Shown: piece by piece, positions 25,992 through 32,427 of the stretch
How the letters are laid out: each line of letters opens with the position of its first letter
Numbering within the stretch: the stretch's first letter is position 1
Assembly: GCA_016926755.1 (NCBI GenBank)
Contig: JAFGNZ010000391.1
Span: 1 to 32,427, forward strand
Reading direction: 5' to 3'
Source of the DNA: Myxococcaceae bacterium
GTDB lineage: Bacteria > Myxococcota > Myxococcia > Myxococcales > Myxococcaceae
DNA length: 32,427 bases
Translations under genes and position numbers: made by a program
The notes under the pieces: model-generated
Database searches by the model: none
What the model was told of the DNA's origin: nothing
The model's input: the letters and a program-made list of their open reading frames with translations, nothing else

Positions 25992-28322
25992 ATGCACGCC
26001 TATTCCGCCGAGCTGTCCCAGGAGCTGGGCCTCAAGCCCGAGCAGGTGGACAAGACCCTGGCCCTCAACGCCGAGGGCGCCACGGTCCCCTTCATCGCCC
26101 GCTACCGCAAGGAAGCCACCGGCGGGCTGGACGAGGTCCAGATCCAGACGATCCTCGATCGCGCCGCCGAGCGCTCCGAGCTCGATGCCCGGCGTGACAC
26201 CATCCTCCGCACCATCGAAGGCCAGGGCAAGCTGACGCCGGAGCTGGAGAAGGCGCTCCAGCGGGCCCGGACCCGCACCGAGCTGGAGGACCTGTACCTC
26301 CCCTACAAGCCCAAGCGGCGCACCCGGGCCGCCATCGCTCGGGAGCGCGGGCTGGAGCCGCTCGCGGACCTCCTCTGGAAGCAGGAGGGCCAGCGCGGCG
26401 AGGACCGGAGCGCGCTCGTGCGCCCCTTCATCGACGCGGAGAAGGGCGTGCCCGACGTGGACACTGCGCTCGCGGGCGCGCGGGACATCTGCGCCGAGCG
26501 CGTGGCCGAAGATGCCGGCCTGCGGCGCGCGGCGCGCGAGCTGTGCCTCCACAAGGGCCGCCTGCGCTCGGATGTCGCCCCCGCGAAGAAGAACGAGCCC
26601 ACCAAGTTCGAGTCCTACTACGAGCACGAGGAGCCGCTCGCGCAGGCCCCCTCCCACCGCGTGCTGGCGCTGCTGCGCGGCGAGGCAGAGCAGGTGCTCC
26701 GCGTGAAGCTCTCCTTCCCGGATGACGAGGCCAGGGCCCTGCTCACCTCGCGCGTGGTGACGAGGCCGCAGGCCCTCTTCGCCTCGGAGCTGCGCGCGGC
26801 GGCGGAGGATGCCTGGGAGCGGCTGCTGGGCCCCTCCCTGGAGTCGGAGCTGCGCGCGGAGCTGAAGGAGCGCGCGGACCGGCAGGCCGTCGGCGTGTTC
26901 GGCGAGAACCTGCGCCACCTGCTGCTGGCGCCGCCGGCCGGCACGCGGCCCGTGGTGGCGTTGGATCCGGGCCTGCGCACCGGCGTGAAGCTGGTGATGC
27001 TGGACGCCACCGGGAGCGTGGCGGAGACGGCCACCCTCTACACCGAGCGCTCCCCCGACGAGCGCGCCCGCGCCGCCCGGCAGCTCGCCGCGGTGGTGCA
27101 GAAGCACGAGCCCGAGCTGATCGCCGTGGGCAACGGCACCGGCAGCCGCGAGGCGGAGGGGTTCGTCAAGGAGGTGCTCCAGCAGCTCGGCGCGAAGGTC
27201 CCCGTCGTCTCCGTGAGCGAGCAGGGCGCCTCCGTGTACTCGGCCTCCGAGGTGGCCCGCGAGGAGTTCCCCGAGCTGGACGTGTCCCTGCGCGGCGCGG
27301 TGTCCATCGGGCGCCGGCTGCAGGATCCGCTGGCGGAGCTGGTGAAGATCGATCCCAAGAGCATTGGGGTGGGGCAGTACCAGCACGACGTGGACCAGGG
27401 GCTGCTCAAGAAGAAGCTGGGCGAGGTGGTGGACTCGTGCGTGAACGCGGTGGGCGTGGACGTGAACACCGCGTCGCCCCAGCTCCTGGAGCACGTGTCC
27501 GGCGTGGGGCCCTCGCTGGCGAAGAAGCTGGTGGCCCACCGGAGCAAGAAGGGGGCCTTCACCACGCGGCGCGAGCTGCTCAAGGTGAGCGGCCTGGGGC
27601 CCAAGACGTTCGAGCAGGCCGCGGGCTTCCTGCGCGTGCGCGGCCCCGAGCCGCTCGACGCGAGCGCCGTCCACCCCGAGCGCTACCCCGTCGTGGAGCG
27701 CATGGCGAAGGAGCTGGGCGTGGAGGTGAAGGCGCTGGTGGGCAACGCCGCGCTGGTGCGGAAGATCGATCCCAAGCGCTACCTGGGGCCCGAGCTGGGC
27801 GAGCTGACGCTCCAGGACATCCTCGCCGAGCTGGAGAAGCCCAGCCGTGATCCGCGCGGGGACTTCTCCGCGCCCACGCTGCGCGACGACCTGAAGTCGC
27901 TGGAGGACGTGAAGGAGGGCATGGTGCTCCAGGGCGTGGTGACCAACGTCACCGCGTTCGGCGCCTTCGTGGACGTGGGCGTGCACCAGGATGGGCTCGT
28001 CCACGTGTCCCAGCTCTCCACGCGCTTCGTGAAGGATCCCTCCGAGGTGGTGAAGGTGGGGGACCGGCTCACGGTGAAGGTCCTCTCCGTGGACCTGGCG
28101 CGCAAGCGGCTGGGCCTCTCGGTGCGAGCGGCGCAGGAGGGGAGCGGGGCGCCGCAGCCGTCCTCGGGCCGGGCCCCGGGGGGCAGCGCGGGCCGGGTGA
28201 CGGCGGGCGGCACGGCCGCGAAGGGCGCTCCCCCAGGCCGGCCCCCCGGGAGCAGGCCCGCCCCGGTGGAGAAGCAGGGCCCCGAGCCCTTCAACAACCC
28301 CTTCCGCAACCTCAAGCGCTGA
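25992..28322 (+). CDS. tex: Tex family RNA-binding transcription accessory protein
   Basis: 776 residues. The order of domains is that of Tex: helical N-terminal part with VPFIARYRKEATGGLDE and LYLPYKPKRRTRA (1-~200), YqgF/RNase H-like domain starting at VVALDPGLRTG (~320-445), tandem helix-hairpin-helix region (LLEHVSGVGPSLAKKLVAHR, ~498-560), and S1 RNA-binding domain (VKEGMVLQGVVTNVTAFGAF to RLGLSVR, ~640-712). A disordered Gly/Pro/Arg tail of about 64 residues follows, ending FNNPFRNLKR, longer than in many homologues. Tex binds nucleic acid and influences transcription; its exact role in this group is not clear. The ribosome site is weak. It ends 31 bases from the convergent lipoprotein gene. 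Confidence 0.95.
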   Translation: MHAYSAELSQELGLKPEQVDKTLALNAEGATVPFIARYRKEATGGLDEVQIQTILDRAAERSELDARRDTILRTIEGQGKLTPELEKALQRARTRTELEDLYLPYKPKRRTRAAIARERGLEPLADLLWKQEGQRGEDRSALVRPFIDAEKGVPDVDTALAGARDICAERVAEDAGLRRAARELCLHKGRLRSDVAPAKKNEPTKFESYYEHEEPLAQAPSHRVLALLRGEAEQVLRVKLSFPDDEARALLTSRVVTRPQALFASELRAAAEDAWERLLGPSLESELRAELKERADRQAVGVFGENLRHLLLAPPAGTRPVVALDPGLRTGVKLVMLDATGSVAETATLYTERSPDERARAARQLAAVVQKHEPELIAVGNGTGSREAEGFVKEVLQQLGAKVPVVSVSEQGASVYSASEVAREEFPELDVSLRGAVSIGRRLQDPLAELVKIDPKSIGVGQYQHDVDQGLLKKKLGEVVDSCVNAVGVDVNTASPQLLEHVSGVGPSLAKKLVAHRSKKGAFTTRRELLKVSGLGPKTFEQAAGFLRVRGPEPLDASAVHPERYPVVERMAKELGVEVKALVGNAALVRKIDPKRYLGPELGELTLQDILAELEKPSRDPRGDFSAPTLRDDLKSLEDVKEGMVLQGVVTNVTAFGAFVDVGVHQDGLVHVSQLSTRFVKDPSEVVKVGDRLTVKVLSVDLARKRLGLSVRAAQEGSGAPQPSSGRAPGGSAGRVTAGGTAAKGAPPGRPPGSRPAPVEKQGPEPFNNPFRNLKR

Positions 28323-28353
28323 GCAGCATGGGGTGTTGTTGGAGGGTTCGCCA

Positions 28354-29076
28354 TCAGTCCCGGCTGACCTCGAACGGGATGCTCAGCTCGCCGAAGGGCT
28401 CTCCCGTGTTGGCGTCCACCAGGCGCGCCTGGAGGGAGACCTGGCGCTCGCGGTCGGCGACGCCCTGGAAATAGAGGAAGCCACGGACGGTGCCTCCGTT
28501 GCCCAGGGTGCCCTCGGGGAGCGCCAGCTCCAGCATGTCCTGGGTCGGCAGCGGCTCCTCGCAGCGTGTGGAGTAGGGCGGCCCGTAGAACGGATCGTAA
28601 TAGGGCCCGTAGAACGGATCATAGTAGGGGCCCGGTCCCCAAGGCTGGGCCCATGGGTAGGTTCGCCACCTCCGGGACGGGCCCCAGCTGAGGTGCAGGC
28701 CCCAGTAGCCGGGCGTGTACCCGGACACGCACAGGGGCTGCCTGTCGCTGGCCTCGTCGAGGACCAGCGGTGAGAGCGCGGCGTACTGGAAGTTCGTGCC
28801 GCCCACGAGATCGAAGTGCGCGTAGCGGATGCTCAGCGGCCGCCCGCTATGGTTCTCCACGCGGATCTCCACGGGAGTCAGGCGGCGCTCGAGGTTGCGG
28901 GGGTGCGCATCCCAGGAGGCGCCGTCCGCCACCAGCCGCACCCCCGCGGCCTCGGCGACAGCGGCGCTCGTGTCCCCCGCGAGCGCCCGAGCGTCCGGCC
29001 GAGGCTGGAGCTGAGCCTCGGGGATGCACCCGACGACGATCACCATCCACAGCCATCCAAGTCCGCGCGCACGCAT
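28354..29076 (-). CDS. Lipoprotein with Tyr/Pro-rich tandem motif
   Basis: 240 residues from ATG 29076. MRARGLGWLWMVIVVGC is a short lipoprotein signal (Cys17). An AGAGG element lies about eight bases upstream, which favours this ATG over the one ten codons earlier. The middle contains a beta-rich region (LTPVEIRVENHSGRPLSIRY) and then a low-complexity aromatic stretch with YYDPFYGP repeated twice. The C-terminal part (LELALPEGTLGNGGTVRGFL, FQGV) looks like a beta-sandwich for protein contacts. I do not recognise the family. It is encoded 86 bases downstream of the TPR lipoprotein on the same strand, so the two are probably cotranscribed and may act together at the outer membrane. Confidence 0.8.
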   Translation of the reverse strand: MRARGLGWLWMVIVVGCIPEAQLQPRPDARALAGDTSAAVAEAAGVRLVADGASWDAHPRNLERRLTPVEIRVENHSGRPLSIRYAHFDLVGGTNFQYAALSPLVLDEASDRQPLCVSGYTPGYWGLHLSWGPSRRWRTYPWAQPWGPGPYYDPFYGPYYDPFYGPPYSTRCEEPLPTQDMLELALPEGTLGNGGTVRGFLYFQGVADRERQVSLQARLVDANTGEPFGELSIPFEVSRD

Positions 29077-29162
29077 GGGGGGAGCCTCTTCGGGGAAGAT
29101 AGGCACTGCCCAGGTGGGTGCGGCGACGGCTCGTGAAGCCTGCAGGCAGGCGCCGCCTTGGG

Positions 29163-30992
29163 TTACGGCGTGCTGCCGCCCGCCCAGACCTGGCGCGGTT
29201 CGACCTGCAGGGTGGCGGTGCTGCCGTTCGCGGAGCGCACCGACACGGCGCCCTGGGCGAGCTGCTCGGCGGACACCGTGGCGTCCAGCAGCAGGTCGCG
29301 GTCGTTGGCATCCACATCCCAGACCAGGAGCCGGAGCTGCTCGCCGGGCTGCACGTAGAGGCTGACGTTCGAGGCGGCCCAGCGGGCTTCGTAGAGATTG
29401 TCGAGCTGGGGGCTGCGGTAGATCACCCGTCCGCCCTGGATGAGCTCGACGACGAGCTCGGCGGCGCCTTCGTCCGGCTCCACGGCGAGATCCATGGGCT
29501 GCACCACGGCCTGCACCCCTCTCAGCCGGTAGCCCGCGGAGTGGGCGGTGGGCATCGAGTAGTCCTGCGCGAGGTTGGAGCCGTCATACAGCGGGGACAT
29601 GTTGGCGAACATGCCATCGGCCAGGCCCTTGGCGGGATCGATGGTGAGCTCCAGCCCCGCGACCGACTGATTGCTGAGCTGGGCCTCCCGGCGCCGGACG
29701 ATCTCACCCAGGGGGAACTCCACGGTGCCGACTTCCTCGAAGTACTCGGCGTTCCCGTGGACGACGCGCAGGGTCAGCCGCCGCTCGTCGAGGGAGTTGG
29801 TCGCCACGACGAACTCCGAGTCGTACGTCACGTACAGGCCATGGACGGCGGGGGTGGACAGCAGCGATCCGTCCGGCATGGTGACGCGGACGGAGAGCGT
29901 GGGGCGGTTCTCCGGGGGGAGGCTCATCGCGGCCTCGATCAGCCTGCGGCCGCCTCGGCTCCCGCGGGCGCCGACCTCACGGGTGAACATGCTGATGAGG
30001 CGGCTCATGTAGGGGTTCATGTTGCCGACCCACGGCCTGCCATCGGGGCGCATCGGCCGGGCGAGCACCGAGCGGATCCGCACCACGTAGGGCCGCACCT
30101 CGACGAGGTTCAGCTGGGTGGCGGCGTAGCCACTCGTGTCCTGTCCGGACTCGACGGCCTGGCGGTAGCCCTGCGCCGCGTTGAAGTAGTCCCGGCGGGC
30201 CAGGGCTGCCTCGCCGGCGGCCACCCCGGCCGCATAGCGCGCGAGCGGCTCGGCCCTCCCGCCCGGGCGCATGTTCAGGGCGGCCGTGTAGCGGGCCTCC
30301 GCCGCGGCCCAGTCCCGGCGGGCCAGCGCCTCATCTCCCTCCTGGGCCAGCCGCTCGTATTCGGCCGAGCGGAACGCCTCGTACTCGCGCTGGAGCGCGT
30401 CGAGCTTGCCCTGCTTCGAGGAGTCGATGGACACGGCGACGGTGAGGGCCTCCACCGCCTGGGGGTAGGACTTGCTCTGGCGCAGGCGCTCCGCCCCGGC
30501 CTCCGCCATGGAGGCGAGGCCCGCCCGAGCCGTCGCCGCCTCCTGGGACACGGTGGCGTCGCTGGAGAGGGCCCTGGCGCGTTCGATCAGGTCCAGCGCT
30601 TGCCGGTAGTCGCCCTTCGTGGCGTGCTCGTGGGACTGGGAGATCTGCTGAAGGGCGAGCGAGCGGGCGGCGTTGGCGCGGAAGGAGGCGATCTCCGCGT
30701 TGCCACCGTCGACCTTGAGCGCGAAGTCCGCCTCGCCTACCGCGCAGCTCCAGTCCCCAGCGGCGGCGCAGGCCTGGGCCTTCTTGTAGGCATCGGCCAC
30801 GGCCTCGCGCTTTGCGTGCTCGTACTTCGCCTTCAGCTCCGGCGAGTCCGGCTCATTGGCGAGCGCTTGGCCGTAGTGATTCAAGGCCGCCTCCCAGTTG
30901 CCCAGCGCCGCGGCCTGATCACCGGACTTCTCGTGCGCGATGCACGCGGTCATCGCCAGGGCCACGATCAGGGCCCATCCCAGTCTCTTCAT
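29163..30992 (-). CDS. TPR lipoprotein with C2-like C-terminal regions
   Basis: 609 residues. MKRLGWALIVALAMTAC is a lipoprotein signal (Cys17). Residues ~22-285 form TPR-like helical pairs (GNWEAALNHYGQALANEPDS, GDYRQALDLIERARALSS, RDWAAAEARYTAALNMRPGG, RDYFNAAQGYRQAVESG). The C-terminal half is beta-rich. Residues ~490-590 read like a C2 domain, with RVIYRSPQLDNLYEARW and then LRLLVWDVDANDRDLLLDAT, where the aspartates could bind calcium. A weaker C2-like region is at ~295-430. This combination on a lipid-anchored protein suggests a scaffold at the membrane. I know of no named family. It is divergent from the 31150 gene. Confidence 0.85.
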   Translation of the reverse strand: MKRLGWALIVALAMTACIAHEKSGDQAAALGNWEAALNHYGQALANEPDSPELKAKYEHAKREAVADAYKKAQACAAAGDWSCAVGEADFALKVDGGNAEIASFRANAARSLALQQISQSHEHATKGDYRQALDLIERARALSSDATVSQEAATARAGLASMAEAGAERLRQSKSYPQAVEALTVAVSIDSSKQGKLDALQREYEAFRSAEYERLAQEGDEALARRDWAAAEARYTAALNMRPGGRAEPLARYAAGVAAGEAALARRDYFNAAQGYRQAVESGQDTSGYAATQLNLVEVRPYVVRIRSVLARPMRPDGRPWVGNMNPYMSRLISMFTREVGARGSRGGRRLIEAAMSLPPENRPTLSVRVTMPDGSLLSTPAVHGLYVTYDSEFVVATNSLDERRLTLRVVHGNAEYFEEVGTVEFPLGEIVRRREAQLSNQSVAGLELTIDPAKGLADGMFANMSPLYDGSNLAQDYSMPTAHSAGYRLRGVQAVVQPMDLAVEPDEGAAELVVELIQGGRVIYRSPQLDNLYEARWAASNVSLYVQPGEQLRLLVWDVDANDRDLLLDATVSAEQLAQGAVSVRSANGSTATLQVEPRQVWAGGSTP

Positions 30993-31042
30993 CGTCTCGC
31001 CTCCCAGAGTGTGGGGGCAGTCTAGCCGACTCTGGCGAGGGG

Positions 31043-31070
31043 CCGGGCGGGGCCCCGCCTGGCTCTTTTA
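31043..31070 (+). terminator. Rho-independent-type terminator in a gene leader
   Basis: CCGGGCGG (31043-31050), loop GGCC, CCGCCTGG (31055-31062), with one G-T wobble, then CTCTTTTA (31063-31070). On the + strand this is a good intrinsic terminator, yet no + strand gene ends just upstream. It lies between divergent genes, 80 bases before ATG 31150. It may be an attenuator or may stop antisense transcripts. Confidence 0.6.
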
Positions 31071-31149
31071 CGAGGAGTGAAGCGCTGGGATTGCACGGTG
31101 GGAGGGAGGTGCCCACCCTGGCCTGTGAAGAAGCCAACAGGAGGAGAGC

Positions 31150-31611
31150 ATGGCTCGTGCAAAGTCAGGCGTGAGGTGGGGGGGCGCGCTGCTCGGCGCG
31201 CTGCTGCTGGCCGGTGGGGCCGTGGCGTCGCCGGAGAGAGGCAAGGGGCGAGGAGGAAGCGGCTCGGCGGGCACGGATCACTGCGCGCAGTTGGGCGAGA
31301 TGATCCAGGAGCTCGAGAGCAAGGCCCGAGCGATGGCGGTGGCCGACGGGTGCGCGGACGTCAGCCAGTGCAAGGCCGCGCCCGTGGGTGCCAGGGCGTG
31401 CGGCGGGCCGAGGGACTACCTCGTCTACTGCGCGGCGAGGACCGACGAGAGCGCGCTCCAGCAGGCGTTGACGCGGCTCCAGCGAGAGGAGGAGCGGTAC
31501 AACCAGCAATGCGGGATCGTCTCCACCTGCATCTTCCTGGACGAGCCGAAGGTCGAGCTGGTGGACGGCGTGTGCCAGAAGGTGGAGGCCGCGCCCATCG
31601 AGCTGCCCTGA
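31150..31611 (+). CDS. Exported eight-cysteine hypothetical protein
   Basis: 153 residues. The N-terminus (MARAKSGVRWGGALLGALLL, AGGAVASP) is a signal peptide with cleavage near AVA-S. The mature protein has a Gly/Ser-rich start, then eight cysteines (HC, GC, QC, AC, YC, QC, TC, VC), consistent with four disulfides, and a charged helix LTRLQREEERYNQQC. No known family is recognised. The ribosome site AGGAGG (31139-31144) is five bases before the ATG. A strong terminator-like hairpin lies in its leader. The downstream protease remnant begins within about 50 bases. Confidence 0.75.
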   Translation: MARAKSGVRWGGALLGALLLAGGAVASPERGKGRGGSGSAGTDHCAQLGEMIQELESKARAMAVADGCADVSQCKAAPVGARACGGPRDYLVYCAARTDESALQQALTRLQREEERYNQQCGIVSTCIFLDEPKVELVDGVCQKVEAAPIELP

Positions 31612-31657
31612 GCGAGCAGGACCAGGAGCGCTCGCCAGTCCAGGAGCGCTTCCTTTC

Positions 31658-32388
31658 GATGGCCGCATCTACCTGACCGCGGGCAAGCCGGATTTCGGCA
31701 ACCAGTATCCCTCCACCGTCATGATCGCGACGGGTGGCCTGCTGGCGGCGACAGAATGCAGCGGCGTGCTCCTCACCCCACGGCTCGTCCTCACGGCCGC
31801 CAATTGCGTGTGCTCGAAGCGAGAGATCACTTCTCCAGAGAGCGGAAAAGCCACCCTGATCGACAGCTCCGCGTGCGCCGAGCGTGCATACGTCACCACC
31901 ATTGTCTATGGCAAAGCCGTGAATGAGTTCATGGCGCATATGCAGGTTCAGCCCTACATCGGCGTGGTTCGTCCCCATCCCGACTTCAAGCTTCTTCTGG
32001 ACGAGCAGCAAGCCGTGGTGGCTCGTCGCGCGGACCTGGCCGTCATCACCCTGCAAGTCCCTGTCGAGAGCAGGATTCCGCCCGTCTCCCTCTCAGCCAC
32101 CGAAGCACGCGCGGAGGAGCGCCTCACCATGACTGGCTACGGGTACGGGAAGAAGTTCGGCCAGATCTTCGGCCTCCGCTTCATCCGAAGAGACAAGGTC
32201 CTGAGAGGAGGGACTGCCGGTGACGGCAGGTTCCTCTACGAGCAGCAGGGGACATTCCTCTACGAAGGCTTCAATGGTGGCCCCTGCTTCCGCGAAGAAA
32301 GGACCTCCTGCTGAATATATGGAGCACGGGCATGCCGCAGTCCCCGGTAGTCGCAGGCGGGTTGAAGCAGCGAGCTGATCACGGATGA
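31658..32388 (+). pseudogene. Decayed trypsin-like serine protease
   Basis: The reading frame shows S1 protease landmarks: GRIYLTAGKPDFGNQYPSTV, ECSGVLLTPRLVLTAANC (normally TAAHC), ADLAVITL (catalytic Asp kept), MTGYGYGK, and GFNGGPCF (normally GDSGGP). The catalytic His is Asn (AAT for CAT) and the catalytic Ser is Asn (AAT for AGT), each explainable by one base change. No signal peptide or good start codon precedes the domain; the first ATG is at 31721, inside it. The frame stops at 32314, but one base shift at the A-run 32298-32300 restores a plausible end, KDLLLNIWSTGMPQSPVVAG, stopping at 32388. Third positions are less G/C-rich than in neighbouring genes. I call it a pseudogene; a shortened pseudoprotease from 31721 to 32314 is the alternative. 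Confidence 0.7.
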
Positions 32389-32427
32389 CCCTGGGGAGGG
32401 AAGGCGAGAGCACCAGGCACGAAGCCA

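Noticed and set aside
24807-28004. 1065-codon open frame antisense to the alanine-rich lipoprotein and tex
   Set aside because: A shadow of high-GC coding sequence; tex is unmistakable on the + strand.

Overview
The window looks like chromosomal DNA of a myxobacterium (Myxococcota, Cystobacterineae-like). This rests on very high GC with strong G/C third positions, a recA preceded by a near-match to the Myxococcus-type LexA box, an 'ECSGVLLTPRLVLTA' trypsin-like family member, numerous lipoproteins, and a eukaryotic-type Ser/Thr kinase. The genus is an inference. No tRNA, rRNA, CRISPR array, insertion sequence or phage gene was seen, and there is no gene-free stretch longer than about 300 bases. 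Bases 1-178 and the last ~40 bases hold nothing I can name.

Layout. 179-967 (-): TatD/COG1099-type metal-dependent hydrolase. 1213-1380 (+): small orphan protein behind an AT-richer patch with a perfect inverted repeat. 1414-4808 (+): glmU then glmS, the two ends of the UDP-GlcNAc pathway. 4972-7746 (+): penicillin-acylase-type Ntn hydrolase lipoprotein. 7781-10614 (-): a tight five-gene block read sigma -> anti-sigma -> DUF3106-like repeat protein -> small acidic exported protein -> Ser/Thr kinase. The first four overlap by ATGA and the kinase follows after 32 bases. 10617-11561 (+): membrane protein of unknown function. 11693-12775 (+): recA with LexA box and a good terminator. 13001-15127 (+): PhoD-like phosphatase with a TTG start. 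15170-15709 (+): GNAT acetyltransferase. 15758-24298 (+): a 2846-residue lipoprotein with three EGF-like modules and 24 tandem PPC-like modules. 24405-25796 (+): alanine-rich lipoprotein. 25992-28322 (+): Tex. 28354-30992 (-): two lipoproteins, one with TPR and C2-like regions. 31150-31611 (+): exported eight-cysteine protein. 31658-32388 (+): a decayed trypsin-like protease.

How the genes work together. GlmS and GlmU supply UDP-GlcNAc for peptidoglycan and LPS. RecA is probably under LexA control. The most system-like region is 7781-10614. There, an ECF sigma factor is paired with a zinc-binding membrane anti-sigma whose acidic outside tail shares motifs with a separate exported acidic protein. 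Between them is encoded a very basic exported protein made of seven exact 18-residue repeats, and a cytoplasmic kinase lies at the end. I read this as a candidate envelope-stress signalling module. The second point of interest is the giant lipoprotein, which shows recent internal amplification as an exact 1008-base, three-module higher-order repeat followed by a run of single-module copies.
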